In this document: positions 24,183 through 33,591 of the stretch, piece by piece
Numbering within the stretch: position 1 is the stretch's first letter
Layout of the letters: every line of letters begins with the position of its first letter
NCBI RefSeq assembly: GCF_014773275.1
Contig: NZ_JACWMW010000001.1
Span: 1,240,001 to 1,304,000 of the forward strand
Length of the DNA stretch: 64,000 nucleotides
DNA from: Mucilaginibacter rigui
GTDB lineage: Bacteria > Bacteroidota > Bacteroidia > Sphingobacteriales > Sphingobacteriaceae
Direction of reading: 5' to 3'
The notes under the pieces: model-generated
What the model was told of the DNA's origin: nothing
The model's database searches: none
Seen by the model: only the letters and a program-made list of their open reading frames with translations
Translations under genes and position numbers: made by a program

Positions 24183-24586
24183 TTACACTGCCGAAGCAGT
24201 AGTTGTTCCAATCAAATCCCATAAATTACCATACAGGTCTTCAAATACGGCAACGGTTCCGTACGCTTCATCTGTTGGCTTGCGCACAAAATTCACTTTT
24301 TTGTCAAGCATCTGCTGATAATCCCTGCTAAATTGTCAGTATGTAAAAATAGAAATACTCTCCCGCCGGTTTGGTTTCCTACGCGGCTTTCCTGTTCGGC
24401 ATTAGCAGCTTTCGCCAGTAGTAAATTACATCCCGATGCGCCTTTTGGTGCAATCAAAACCCATCTTTTATTTTCGCTTAAATGGGTATCCTCAATCAGT
24501 TCAAAACCAAGCTTCTTTGTGTAAAATTTAATGGCATCATCATAATCATCTACCAGCAAGCTAATATGGGCAATATAGTTTTTCAT
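24183..24586 (-). pseudogene. VOC-family (glyoxalase/bleomycin-resistance-like) gene with one frameshift
   Basis: The first frame encodes MKNYIAHISLLVDDYDDAIKF and continues through VFLFLHTDNL, then ends early at 24293. In another frame the usual C-terminal half continues without interruption: DYQQMLDKKVNFVRKPTDEA, YGTVAVFEDLYGNLWDLIG, ending at 24183. Restoring one T to the run at 24330-24332 would give a continuous VOC protein of about 134 residues, ending in the GTTTASAV tail. So this is either a recent pseudogene or a homopolymer sequencing error. The intact family are small metal-dependent lyases, isomerases or resistance proteins. Its ATG overlaps the stop of the MOSC gene by four bases. 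Confidence 0.8.
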
Positions 24587-25419
24587 ACAACGGCTTCCAG
24601 CAAAAACCTTTCTTCGGTATGTATTGATAATACTTGCAGTTCATCGCCTACGCTTATAATGCCATTGCTGTTAAAGGCCAGGTTTTGTCCAAATAATATT
24701 TTACTGCCTTTACGGCGATAGCGGGCAAGGGTTTTTAACGGTTCTTTGCCTTTGGCTATGGTTTCCTGGTCTATAGTGGTCATTACGCAACGGGCGCAAA
24801 GCTTCACACCATACATATCCACCCCGTTTATGGTAATATGGTTCATAAGGTCTTCGCTGTAAGGCTCGCCGCCGGTAAACACAATGTTTGGCCTAAAGCG
24901 GTTCATAGGCAGTTTCTCCAATAAACGGTTGTTCAGATCATCCAGCGATGCTTGTCCTATCAGCAATGCCGGGTAAGCATCCGCAAAAGAAGCTATAGTG
25001 CCTTGGGTAGTATACCTGGGGTCGGCCGCGCGATGGGTTTCATCAGGCATGTAAACAAGGCGGGCAGGGATGCCCAGCTTTACGGTAAACCAGGCGTCAA
25101 CAATATCGCTAACTAACTGACCGGTGCAGGTATCATCCCATATTGTTACATCAAGCAGATCATTCTTTAAGGGTAAAAATGGGATACTTATGCTTGAGCC
25201 ATCGGTAGTATAAGTAACTTTTAACGCGTCGGCTAAAACTTCGATCTTAAACAAGGCCATTTGCGCGTGTTCGCGTTGCGACAGGAAGCGGTTATTGTCA
25301 TCTATCAGCATCCAGCGGCGGTCGTGTTGCAGGCCGCGGTCGGTTAGTTGCGCGGTTGTAAGCGCAATGCCACCTAACGATTTTATGGGGTAAATAAACA
25401 GCTGGCTAACGGTAAGCAT
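24583..25419 (-). CDS. MOSC domain-containing protein (YcbX-like)
   Basis: About 278 residues. An N-terminal MOSC beta-barrel domain (LTVSQLFIYPIKSLGGIAL, RGLQHDRRWMLID, LSQREHAQMALF) is followed by the MOSC domain proper with RFRPNIVFTGGEPYSED and the Cys-containing GVKLCARCVMTTID, where the conserved Cys binds the molybdenum cofactor in relatives such as YcbX and mARC. It would act in reduction of N-hydroxylated compounds or in Moco sulfur transfer. The start at 25419 is preferred over 25443 because a TACTTTTG box (25424-25431) lies between them, which would place the transcript start at the chosen ATG. Translationally coupled to the VOC gene. Confidence 0.85.
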   Translation of the reverse strand: MLTVSQLFIYPIKSLGGIALTTAQLTDRGLQHDRRWMLIDDNNRFLSQREHAQMALFKIEVLADALKVTYTTDGSSISIPFLPLKNDLLDVTIWDDTCTGQLVSDIVDAWFTVKLGIPARLVYMPDETHRAADPRYTTQGTIASFADAYPALLIGQASLDDLNNRLLEKLPMNRFRPNIVFTGGEPYSEDLMNHITINGVDMYGVKLCARCVMTTIDQETIAKGKEPLKTLARYRRKGSKILFGQNLAFNSNGIISVGDELQVLSIHTEERFLLEAVV

Positions 25420-25423
25420 ATCA

Positions 25424-25431
25424 CAAAAGTA
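25424..25431 (-). promoter_or_regulatory. -7 box (TACTTTTG) four bases before the MOSC ATG
   Basis: Minus-strand TACTTTTG, then TGAT, then the ATG at 25419. Same box-to-ATG spacing as for argS, consistent with a leaderless transcript and deciding the start codon. Confidence 0.4.
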
Positions 25432-25562
25432 ATGCATTGGCACATGATTTTTAAACTCATTTATAATTGTTTAAATTACAGTTGATTTATTGGCTATTAA
25501 TTAATAGTATTGTTAAACCAATAACCCACCGGTTCTCCTAAACCGGTTTATAACCTTAAAAT

Positions 25563-27272
25563 ATGTCGATAAACGCACCCAACATTAATGGCAAGGCTAC
25601 GGCCAACAACACGTATGATGCAATTGTAATAGGATCGGGCATAAGCGGCGGATGGGCTGCAAAAGAACTTACCGAACGCGGCCTTAAAACCATTATGCTT
25701 GAGCGTGGCTCAAACTATGAACATATAAAAGATTATAAAACAGCGCAATATAACCCATGGGATTTTGAGCACCGCGGCAATGTAACCCAGCAGCAGCGTA
25801 AACAACGCCCGGTAATATCGCGCAATTGGGGAGCGCAGGAAGCGGTGATAGATGCATGGGCCAATGAGCAGGATGCACCTTATGCAGAGGTGAAACCGTT
25901 TAACTGGTGGCGATCGTACCGTTTGGGTGGCCGCTCTATTTTATGGGGCCGCCAAAGCTATCGCTGGAGCGATCTTGATTTTGAAGCAAACGATAAAGAT
26001 GGCTGGGCGATTGACTGGCCTATCCGTTATAAAGATATTGCACCCTGGTATGACCATGTAGAGAAGTTTGCGGGCATCAGCGGTTCCGTAGAAGGCATCC
26101 CCAACCTGCCCGATGGGCACTTTTTACCGCCAATGGATCTGAACTGGGTAGAGCGTGATGTGGCGGCAAGTATTAAAAAACAATTCGGCAGGCATATGAT
26201 CATTGGGCGGGTGGCTAACCTAACCAAACCTATCCCTTACCGTACTGCCTGCCAGTTCCGTAACCGTTGCTGGGAGGGATGTCCTTTCGGCGGATATTTC
26301 AGCACACAGTCATCAACTCTGCCTGCAGCGTTACGTACCAGAAAATTAACTGTGAGGCCTCAATCAATAGTGACCAGGATATTGTATGATAAAGACACCC
26401 AAAAAGCCAAAGGCGTAGAGGTGCTCGATGCTGTAACCAACAAAACGTATGAATTTTACGCCAAGGTGGTGTTTGTGAACGCATCGGCATTAAATAGTGC
26501 CTGGGTGCTGATGAATTCGGCAACAGATATTTGGGAAGGCGGCCTGGGCAGCAGCAGCGGCGAACTTGGCCATAACATTATGGATCATCATTACAACCTT
26601 GGCGCAAGCGGCGAGGTGGAAGGTTATGACGATAAATACTATTACGGCCGCAGGGCAAACGGGCCATATATAGTACGTTTTGCCAACGTGGGTACCGATA
26701 AGCGCGATTATTTGCGTGGATTTGGTTACCAGGGTGGTGCAGGCCGTAACGGATGGAGCCGCGAAATAGCCGAAATGAATATCGGTGCTGCTTATAAAGA
26801 TGAGTTATCTGAACCGGGAGCCTGGAGAATAGGCTTTGGTGGTTTTGGCGAATTATTGCCTTACCATGAAAATAAGATAACCCTCGATAAAACCCGTAAG
26901 GATAAATGGGGCTTGCCCATATTATCTATGGATGCCGAGATAAAGGATAACGAGAAGAAGATGCGTATAGATATTGTAAAGGAAGCCAAAGCAATGCTGG
27001 AAGCAGCAGGCGTTAAAAATGTAGAAACGCACGACAGCGGTCACAATATTGGCGATGGCATCCACGAAATGGGTACTGCGCGTATGGGCCGCGACCCCAA
27101 AACATCGGTACTGAACGGCAACAATCAGGTTTGGGATGCCAAAAACGTGTTTGTAACCGACGGCGCCTGCATGACCTCATCCGCCTGCCAAAATCCATCG
27201 TTAACTTATATGGCGCTTACCGCACGTGCAGCCAATTTTGCTGCGGATGAATTGAAAAAAGGAAACCTTTAA
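25563..27272 (+). CDS. GMC-family FAD oxidoreductase
   Basis: A 569-residue flavoprotein of the glucose-methanol-choline family. The FAD-binding motif is IVIGSGISGGWAAKEL (residues 21-36) followed by LERGS; RLGGRSILWGRQSYR (about 120-134) is the second FAD contact. The C-terminal catalytic region reads DGIHEMGTARMGRDP (about 497-511) and ACQNPSLTYMALTARAA. It lacks a signal peptide, although relatives in Bacteroidota often travel with a Tat-exported small subunit; none is adjacent. Its downstream neighbour on the same strand is a ThuA-like lipoprotein, and GMC/ThuA neighbours are typical of sugar or polyol oxidation in this phylum, so a sugar-type substrate is likely but not proven. Confidence 0.88.
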   Translation: MSINAPNINGKATANNTYDAIVIGSGISGGWAAKELTERGLKTIMLERGSNYEHIKDYKTAQYNPWDFEHRGNVTQQQRKQRPVISRNWGAQEAVIDAWANEQDAPYAEVKPFNWWRSYRLGGRSILWGRQSYRWSDLDFEANDKDGWAIDWPIRYKDIAPWYDHVEKFAGISGSVEGIPNLPDGHFLPPMDLNWVERDVAASIKKQFGRHMIIGRVANLTKPIPYRTACQFRNRCWEGCPFGGYFSTQSSTLPAALRTRKLTVRPQSIVTRILYDKDTQKAKGVEVLDAVTNKTYEFYAKVVFVNASALNSAWVLMNSATDIWEGGLGSSSGELGHNIMDHHYNLGASGEVEGYDDKYYYGRRANGPYIVRFANVGTDKRDYLRGFGYQGGAGRNGWSREIAEMNIGAAYKDELSEPGAWRIGFGGFGELLPYHENKITLDKTRKDKWGLPILSMDAEIKDNEKKMRIDIVKEAKAMLEAAGVKNVETHDSGHNIGDGIHEMGTARMGRDPKTSVLNGNNQVWDAKNVFVTDGACMTSSACQNPSLTYMALTARAANFAADELKKGNL

Positions 27273-27290
27273 AATCGATTTAAGAGAAAA

Positions 27291-27338
27291 GAATCAAGAT
27301 ACAAGACTGGATCAGATTCAGGAATCAAGACACAAGAC
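27291..27338. repeat. Direct repeat of GAATCAAGAnACAAGAC
   Basis: GAATCAAGATACAAGAC (27291-27307) and GAATCAAGACACAAGAC (27322-27338) differ at one base. The word GAATCAAGAC also forms the arms of the inverted repeat at 10878-10956. It lies in the short gap between the GMC and ThuA genes. Confidence 0.7.
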
Positions 27339-27351
27339 TAAAAACACAACT

Positions 27352-28080
27352 ATGAAGATCAAAAATATTGTTACTACCTTAATGCTTATCTGTTTGGTTA
27401 CAGCTATAAGTTGTGCTAAGCCAAAACCCAAAGTGCTTATTTTTTGTAAAACAGCGGGCTTTCATCATGAGTCGATAACGGTAGGGATTCCTGCTATCAT
27501 AAAACTGGGCAGGGAGAATAACTTTGATGTAGATACCACCACCAATTCAGCATTATTTACTACTGACAATTTAAAGCAATATGCCGCGGTAATATTTTTG
27601 AGCACTACAGGCGATGTGCTGAATGCCGGGCAGCAAACTGCTTTTGAACAGTATATAAAAGCTGGGCACGGTTTTGTAGGTGTACATGCCGCTACCGATA
27701 CCGAGTATGATTGGCCATGGTACGGTAACCTGGTAGGCGCTTATTTTAAAAGCCATCCCAGTAAACAGCAGGAGGCGAACCTGAATATTGTAGACAGGAA
27801 TTTTATTGCCACTAAGCATTTACCCGCAACGTGGCGCAGGCTTGATGAATGGTACAATTACAAATGGATAGCTAATGACCTGCATGTACTGATCAAGATA
27901 GACGAGAAGAGCTACACCGGCGGTGAGAATGGCGATAATCATCCTATGAGCTGGTATCATAGTTATGATGGCGGTCGTGCTTTTTATACGGCTCTTGGCC
28001 ATACCGATGCATCATACGCCGATCCGCTTTATTTAAAACATTTGCTGGGTGGTATACAATATGCGATAGGGAAGAAGTAA
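27352..28080 (+). CDS. ThuA-like domain lipoprotein
   Basis: A 242-residue exported protein with a lipoprotein signal ending TAISC (Cys21). The rest is a single ThuA-like (glutamine-amidotransferase-fold) domain: KVLIFCKTAGFHHESI, AVIFLSTTGDVL, GHGFVGVHAATDTEYDWPWY, HPMSWYHSYDGGRAFYTALG and HTDASYADPLYLKHLLGGIQ. ThuA proteins are tied to trehalose or keto-sugar use, although the catalytic role is not settled. It follows the GMC oxidoreductase by 79 bases on the same strand and may be cotranscribed. A REP-like palindrome and then a bidirectional terminator follow. Confidence 0.87.
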   Translation: MKIKNIVTTLMLICLVTAISCAKPKPKVLIFCKTAGFHHESITVGIPAIIKLGRENNFDVDTTTNSALFTTDNLKQYAAVIFLSTTGDVLNAGQQTAFEQYIKAGHGFVGVHAATDTEYDWPWYGNLVGAYFKSHPSKQQEANLNIVDRNFIATKHLPATWRRLDEWYNYKWIANDLHVLIKIDEKSYTGGENGDNHPMSWYHSYDGGRAFYTALGHTDASYADPLYLKHLLGGIQYAIGKK

Positions 28081-28088
28081 TCGATTCA

Positions 28089-28116
28089 TCATTGCGAGCG
28101 TAGCGTAGCAATGACG
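28089..28116. repeat. REP-like palindromic repeat, short copy 3
   Basis: TCATTGCGAGCGTAGCGTAG followed by CAATGACG: a reduced copy with only the outer arms of the family. It lies just after the ThuA stop codon. Confidence 0.6.
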
Positions 28117-28143
28117 CGTGGATGAATGATAAAAGTTAATTCC

Positions 28144-28182
28144 ACAAAAAAGGCCGCCTCATAAACTGAAGCGGCCTTCTTT
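28144..28182. terminator. Bidirectional terminator between ThuA and M28 peptidase genes
   Basis: AAGGCCGC (28150-28157) pairs with GCGGCCTT (28171-28178), with an A-run before and T-rich sequence after. It serves the two convergent genes. Confidence 0.85.
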
Positions 28183-28198
28183 ATAATTAAGCATCTTA

Positions 28199-29749
28199 TT
28201 AATCTAAGCCACCGTGGCGGTTAGCTTTTACGGGCTCAGGCCATTTACCCGGTTGGCCGTTGCGGCCTGCAGGTAAGTTAGTAGATTTATCGCGTGGTAG
28301 TTTTGCGGGGTCTTCGCTGGCCATGTAAATTAATATGGCAGTAAGGATTGCATTGCTTCGCAGGTCGTCAAAAACTACTTTATCGTAAGTGTCGCGGTTG
28401 GTGTGCCAGGTATAGTTACCATACGACCAGCTGTTTGAGCTTAACGAGAAACCAGGTGCGCCTACAGCAACAAATGATGCAAAGTCAGACCCGCCGCCGC
28501 CCGGTGAACCGGGGAAACTGGTTTTTATCTGGTGACGGATGGTATCCGGAACCGCCTCTAACCAACGGCTGATGAAATCGCCTGCTTTTTCAAAACCTTG
28601 TCCGCCAATGTTAACCACGCGTCCTGTACCGTTATCCTGGTTAAATAAAGCCTGAAGGTTGGCAACAATCTCCGGGTGATCTTCAACAAACGCACGCGAA
28701 CCGTTAAGGCCCTGCTCTTCGCTCGCCCAATGGCCAACAAGTATGGTACGTTTTGGATGCGGATAAACCTTTTTAAGAATGCGCATAGCCTCCATCATGG
28801 TTAGGGTACCTGTACCGTTATCGGTAGCCCCGGTGCCGCCATCCCATGAATCAAAGTGGGCCGAAAGCATCACGTATTCGTTTGGTTTTTCGGTGCCTTT
28901 TATCTCGCCAACCACGTTAAAGGTTGGTACAACACCAAGTTCTTTTGATTCCGCCTGTATGGTGATCTTTGGTTTTTCGTTGTTATCGGCAAGGCGGTAC
29001 AGCATACCGTAATCCTCTAAAGCAATATCAACGGTAGGGATGGTTTTGGTATAAGCGCCAAATATTTTATCAACCCCAAAACCTGCGCTCCAGTTATTGG
29101 TAACAATACCGGCAGCGCCTGCTTTTTCAAGCGCAACGGGTAAGGTACGGGTGTTAAAACCAGTATTGCTAATGCGTTTGCGCCATGCATCGGTTTGGGC
29201 AGTGCGGGCAGCTTTCATTTTATCAATAGATCCGCTTAGGGCAAATTCCTTCCAGTTATCATCGGGCCTTCCGGTTGGTTGGTTCATAGATATCATTACA
29301 AATTTGCCTTTAACTGCAGGCAGCCATTTTTGGAAAGCTACAGAATCGGTCACTTCGGGTAAAATAATAACCTCGGCGGTAACCGGTTTTTTCATCCCGG
29401 GGCTCCAGGCAAGTTGTGTACCTTCAATGCTGTGTACGCGTGGGTAAACCATATCAATGTGGGTTATACCACGCTCCCAGCCGCGCCATTCTCCCCATTT
29501 TTCCTGGCGGGCTGTAATGCCCCAGCCTTTGTATTTGTCGAGCGCCCATTTGCCGGCTTTGTCGAAACCGGGGGTGCCTACCAGGCGCGGGCCAATACCG
29601 TCAAACAACTCGTGCGCCAGTTTTTCCAGCTGCGAGTTATCGGTGGCTTCCTTCACAATATTATCAACAACCGCGTTTTTAGTTTGCGCAAACGTGGTGC
29701 TACCGGCAAACAATGCCGATGCCATAATTAGTTTGGTAAAATTTTTCAT
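28199..29749 (-). CDS. Secreted M28-family zinc metallopeptidase
   Basis: A 516-residue exported peptidase with a signal peptide ending TTFA. A PA-like insert occupies about residues 130-270, and the M28 catalytic core follows. Zinc ligands and catalytic residues are visible: SAHFDSWDGGTGATDNGTGT (His and Asp), GHWASEEQGLNGSRA (Glu-Glu pair), NQDNGTG (Asp) and YTWHTNRDTYD (His). Such enzymes are aminopeptidases or carboxypeptidases in the periplasm or outside the cell. The C-terminal 40 residues are basic and Pro-rich. Monocistronic; a CACAGAG-type palindrome lies upstream. Confidence 0.9.
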   Translation of the reverse strand: MKNFTKLIMASALFAGSTTFAQTKNAVVDNIVKEATDNSQLEKLAHELFDGIGPRLVGTPGFDKAGKWALDKYKGWGITARQEKWGEWRGWERGITHIDMVYPRVHSIEGTQLAWSPGMKKPVTAEVIILPEVTDSVAFQKWLPAVKGKFVMISMNQPTGRPDDNWKEFALSGSIDKMKAARTAQTDAWRKRISNTGFNTRTLPVALEKAGAAGIVTNNWSAGFGVDKIFGAYTKTIPTVDIALEDYGMLYRLADNNEKPKITIQAESKELGVVPTFNVVGEIKGTEKPNEYVMLSAHFDSWDGGTGATDNGTGTLTMMEAMRILKKVYPHPKRTILVGHWASEEQGLNGSRAFVEDHPEIVANLQALFNQDNGTGRVVNIGGQGFEKAGDFISRWLEAVPDTIRHQIKTSFPGSPGGGGSDFASFVAVGAPGFSLSSNSWSYGNYTWHTNRDTYDKVVFDDLRSNAILTAILIYMASEDPAKLPRDKSTNLPAGRNGQPGKWPEPVKANRHGGLD

Positions 29750-29860
29750 ATCAGTTTGATATAGGGCTTAGTTAGTTTGTATAGCGAATGTATAAAATGC
29801 AGGGCGCAAAACATATTATGAATGGTGATGTAACAAGTTTGTTAGAATTTTTAGTTGACT

Positions 29861-29987
29861 TTTAATCACAGAGAACACAGGGGTTTTCACAGAGAAACAC
29901 AAAAGGAATATCGTATAGAATAATGAATATATACTTTGTGACCTTTGTGGTAGTCGATTTAGATTCTCCGTGTGCTCGTGGTTAAAA
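29861..29987. repeat. Palindromic CACAGAG-type repeat, copy 2
   Basis: TTAATCACAGAGAACACAGG and TTTTCACAGAGAAACACAAA are mirrored, with divergence, by CTTTGTGGTAGTC and TCCGTGTGCTCGTGGTTAA. Together with flanking AT-rich sequence it fills most of the 297-base gap between the M28 and OmpA genes. Confidence 0.65.
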
Positions 29988-30046
29988 AAACTCAAACTTG
30001 GCCTGATTAATGCTTATTAATCAACAGATAAACATAATAAAGCATT

Positions 30047-30697
30047 ATGGCACAGTTAGACGTTCAGCCCAAGCGCAAAAGCTCAGTATTTATATGGATC
30101 ATATTTGCAATTTTAGCAATAGCTGCGGCTGTTTTGCTTTATAGGGGATGTAACCGTTCGGCACCTATAAGGGTCGACTCGACCGACACCGTTAAAAAGG
30201 ACAGCGCAAAAACCGACAGCAATGTTATTGTAACCACACAGCCTGATTGGAACGCTATTGATTTTAACATTCCCAAAGCATCGCTGGATGAAGTGACCGA
30301 TAGTGCCATTATTGTTAGGGGTAACGATAAATATACCATTTACAGCCTTGGCGAAAATATATTGTTCCCGCCTAATAAAAGCACGCTGCAATCTACCGCT
30401 GCCGGTAAATTGCACCAGGTGGCAGCATCGTTACTTAAGAGATACGAAACTTCAGAAATAGCTATATATGGACATGCTGACTCTATTGGGTCGGCAGGTG
30501 ATAACAAAGCCCTGGGTGCAAATCGCGCTAATGCTGTTAGGGATTGGCTGGTAAATGAAGGCCATTTATCCGGAGCTAAGATTACCGTTCATTCATTAGG
30601 CGAACAAAAACCAGTGGCAACAAATGCTACCGAAAAAGGCCGTGCGCAAAACCGTAGTGTGGAGATTGTGGCTTACACGGGCGTGGAGAAAAAGTAA
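30047..30697 (+). CDS. OmpA-family protein with N-terminal membrane anchor
   Basis: A 216-residue protein with one N-terminal membrane helix (residues 15-35), a charged linker rich in Asp, Ser and Lys, and a C-terminal OmpA-like peptidoglycan-binding domain: ENILFPPNKSTLQSTAAGKL, IAIYGHADSIGSAGDNKALG, NRANAVRDWLVNEG, and RAQNRSVEIVAY. The conserved Asp and Arg that contact diaminopimelate are in HADSIG and AQNRSVE. It would tether the inner membrane to the wall. A PRC-barrel gene follows after 24 bases, probably on the same transcript. Confidence 0.87.
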   Translation: MAQLDVQPKRKSSVFIWIIFAILAIAAAVLLYRGCNRSAPIRVDSTDTVKKDSAKTDSNVIVTTQPDWNAIDFNIPKASLDEVTDSAIIVRGNDKYTIYSLGENILFPPNKSTLQSTAAGKLHQVAASLLKRYETSEIAIYGHADSIGSAGDNKALGANRANAVRDWLVNEGHLSGAKITVHSLGEQKPVATNATEKGRAQNRSVEIVAYTGVEKK

Positions 30698-30721
30698 TTT
30701 ATACCTTTAAAATAAAAAGCA

Positions 30722-31210
30722 ATGGCTACGACAGAAGATACAGATGATTACAATTTGCAGGAGTTAAGCGAAAGTGATTACGAGATAGTAGACGACCAGC
30801 CCGAAATATTTGGCTGGGATGTGAAAGATACACACCGCAATAAAGTAGGCGAGGTGTACGAATTGCTTTTTGACCCTGATACCCGGAAGGTCCGTTATAT
30901 TGTGGTTGATATGGAAAGTAACGATGCCAACCTTGAAGAGGGGCGTGTATTGGTACCCATTGAAATTGCAGACTTTGATCTGGATAACGACGAAGTTAAA
31001 CTGCCCGGTGTAAGTGTTACCAATTTATTGGCATTGCCGCTTTATGAACGGGGCCGCATAATAAATAAAGGAACCGATGAAGAGATCCGCCTTGCGCTTG
31101 ATAAAGTTGAAAAAGACGCACCAATTCCACCGGGATCTATCCATGTAAGCAAAACAAAATTTTACCCCAAAAATGAAGAGGGCTTTATTGCGGGTGATGA
31201 TAACGCTTAG
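30722..31210 (+). CDS. PRC-barrel domain protein
   Basis: A 162-residue acidic soluble protein. Residues about 25-100 form a PRC-barrel: IFGWDVKDTHRNKVGEVYEL, RKVRYIVVDMES, GRVLVPIEIADFDLDNDEV. The C-terminal part is charged. PRC-barrel proteins of this kind accompany envelope-stress genes in Bacteroidota and are often general-stress induced; the molecular role is not known. It follows the OmpA-family gene closely. Confidence 0.82.
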   Translation: MATTEDTDDYNLQELSESDYEIVDDQPEIFGWDVKDTHRNKVGEVYELLFDPDTRKVRYIVVDMESNDANLEEGRVLVPIEIADFDLDNDEVKLPGVSVTNLLALPLYERGRIINKGTDEEIRLALDKVEKDAPIPPGSIHVSKTKFYPKNEEGFIAGDDNA

Positions 31211-31240
31211 GATTGTGTTGTCAGCCTCAGTCTGTAGAAA

Positions 31241-33400
31241 CTATCTCAAAACATCATCCGTGACCTTGGCAATATCCGAAGCTATCTTATTGATAAACCC
31301 TAACTGATCTTTCATCAAAATATCCTCCTCTGTAAGGGGGATAGAGGTAATTTCCGACTTTGGTACACCATCCGTTTTTGGTGGTGCTACCGGCGGAATA
31401 ATGCTTTCACCATCCAGTTTTCTATCGGTTTCCTTTAATACAGCGATGCTGCGCTTAACCAGCTTTAACATATCCGCATGGGGCGTTTTTTGCCCTGACC
31501 GCATAAGTGCCGAAGCAATATTAGCCGAGTAAGAGGCCAGGATGTGATTTAGCACAACAAATTTATGCAGGCCCTTGATATTGCGCTGTTTGCTTTTAGG
31601 TTCAGATGTCATCCGCTCAAATGTGGCCGATAAGTTGGCCGAGTTTACATAAACATCTTTACGTGCAAGCTTGTATTCGGTTATCTCTACCACCTTGCCC
31701 GATATGCTTTCAGAGATTTTCTGCAGATAATTGATATCGGCGGTGATAACTGATTTTAAGATCAGCTGGATCTGCTGGAATTCCCATGTAGGAAACAATA
31801 CATAACTGGCAATAAACGCAATTCCCGAACCTATCAGCGTATCAATAACCCGCTCCTGGAAAACGTTGATGGTGCCCAGCCCTAAAAACTTAAACAGGAT
31901 AAGTACGTATGGGGTCATGAATATTACTGCCACAATGTAGTTTATCCTCAAGAAACTATAAGTACCTATCATCAGCGCAACCAGTATAACAAATTGCGCA
32001 GTTTTACCGGGGATGAAATTTAGTATCATAATACCAATAGCGCCCCCGGCAATGGTACCTATTAAACGCTGGTAGTTACGCTGTTTTGATAAACTGAAGC
32101 CGGGTTTCAGTATCACAATAATGGTTAACAATACCCAATAGCTATGCCCGCCTAATGAAAAGTTTTTTGCGGTAATAAAGCCTACTAAACAAACCAAAGC
32201 AACCCTTAGGGCATGTTTAAAAGCACCTGAGTTAAGCGTAAGGTTATCCCAAAAGATATGCGGGGCAAAATCCTGATGGGTTACAAATTTAGAGTACTCT
32301 ACACCGGTGGGGCTTTGTACTAAACTATCCGACGCTTTTGAATGGTAGTATTTATAAATATTGGAGATGCTTTTGCTCAGGTCGCGCAGGTTGATCAGGA
32401 TCTTTTTTAACACCAGGTTGCTGGTTTCCTTATCATCGGTACCAATGGTGTCGATGCGGCGTTTCAGGTGTTCTAAGCGCAGTTCAAGGTTACTTAGCTT
32501 TTCGGGGCGGGTGTTGGCCAATACAGCATAGCCTATATTATCCAGGTCGTCGGCCACGTGTTGTAAAAAATCGGCTATTTCTGATAATACCCCGGTGTTT
32601 TCAAACTTCTCGCGGATGTAGGTGTAATCATAGTGAGTAGCCATGATCTGCTCAAACATATCTACCAGGTCAATAAAAGTAAGCACCAGTATCCTGCTGG
32701 CCGAAGTTGATTCTTTTACCAGTAACCGGCTTTTAAAAAGTATTTCTCTTACAGCATCCTGGTGGTTACTTACCTGTATCTGCTGCAAAACCAGTTTGCG
32801 ATAATTTTCGTCAATGTCAGTACCTTGCTTATAAAAATCGGCTTTTATCCGCAGGAAACGAGCAATATCCGCGACGTTTTCGCCAAGGGTTTGCTGCGCT
32901 GCCCGATAGGGGCGAATACCGAAAAACACCAGGCTGAATATCATATACCACAGCCCGCCCGCTAAAATTGTTAGAGAAAATATGGGTACCTCAGGCGGGG
33001 GGACGGCCTTGTCCATCATAAATATCATCACCAGCAAAGCTGATGTGCCAATTGATGCCGCACGGTTGCCATAAACCGTAAGCATAGAGAAAATGAAAGA
33101 AAAGATGGTAATTTCCAGCCCTAAAGTAAATACGTTAAAACGGGCGTAACCGGTAATTAGCGCTACCAGGATGAGTATAAAATTACCTACAGCCATAGCG
33201 TTGCGCTTGTGCGAAATTGGCCCCGGTCCGTCTATCGTGCAGATACACAGCGCGCCTAACGACAGCGTAAGCCCCATATTAAAATCGCCAAGTTTCATTA
33301 GCACCAGCGCGGGGGTAATGATGCCAATGGTCATGCGCAACCCGTCAGAAAAATACTGACTATAAAAAAAGCTTTTTATTTCTCTTTTATGGTTGTTCAT
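31241..33400 (-). CDS. FUSC-family membrane protein (YccS/YhfK-like)
   Basis: A 719-residue inner-membrane protein with two blocks of about five to six hydrophobic segments (residues about 20-170 and 395-520) separated by a long soluble helical region and followed by a soluble C-terminal tail: the organisation of the fusaric-acid-resistance-like (FUSC) family, which includes YccS. Characteristic stretches are DGLRMTIGIITPALVLM and LGALCICTIDGPGP in the first block and KHALRVALVCLVGFI, HSYWVLLTIIVILKPGFSLS, RLIGTIAGGAIGI in the second. Substrate unknown; efflux of organic acids is the usual guess. A TAATTTTG box (33432-33439) precedes it; divergent from ppc. Confidence 0.87.
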   Translation of the reverse strand: MNNHKREIKSFFYSQYFSDGLRMTIGIITPALVLMKLGDFNMGLTLSLGALCICTIDGPGPISHKRNAMAVGNFILILVALITGYARFNVFTLGLEITIFSFIFSMLTVYGNRAASIGTSALLVMIFMMDKAVPPPEVPIFSLTILAGGLWYMIFSLVFFGIRPYRAAQQTLGENVADIARFLRIKADFYKQGTDIDENYRKLVLQQIQVSNHQDAVREILFKSRLLVKESTSASRILVLTFIDLVDMFEQIMATHYDYTYIREKFENTGVLSEIADFLQHVADDLDNIGYAVLANTRPEKLSNLELRLEHLKRRIDTIGTDDKETSNLVLKKILINLRDLSKSISNIYKYYHSKASDSLVQSPTGVEYSKFVTHQDFAPHIFWDNLTLNSGAFKHALRVALVCLVGFITAKNFSLGGHSYWVLLTIIVILKPGFSLSKQRNYQRLIGTIAGGAIGIMILNFIPGKTAQFVILVALMIGTYSFLRINYIVAVIFMTPYVLILFKFLGLGTINVFQERVIDTLIGSGIAFIASYVLFPTWEFQQIQLILKSVITADINYLQKISESISGKVVEITEYKLARKDVYVNSANLSATFERMTSEPKSKQRNIKGLHKFVVLNHILASYSANIASALMRSGQKTPHADMLKLVKRSIAVLKETDRKLDGESIIPPVAPPKTDGVPKSEITSIPLTEEDILMKDQLGFINKIASDIAKVTDDVLR

Positions 33401-33431
33401 CTACTAATTATTGGGTGTTGATTTTATGTGG

Positions 33432-33439
33432 CAAAATTA
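33432..33439 (-). promoter_or_regulatory. -7 box (TAATTTTG) for the FUSC gene
   Basis: Minus-strand TAATTTTG matches TAnnTTTG and ends 31 bases upstream of the ATG at 33400. Confidence 0.4.
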
Positions 33440-33591
33440 AACAAATAAAACTTGTACAGTTTCGTAATAACAATTATTGCATTAAAATGTACTAACCGTT
33501 ATTAATTTTTTAGTTTTTACAGTATTTTAATTTTAGATAGTTAAATTCACGGCGTAATAAACTATCTAATCTTTGTAAACCTGTACTCATT

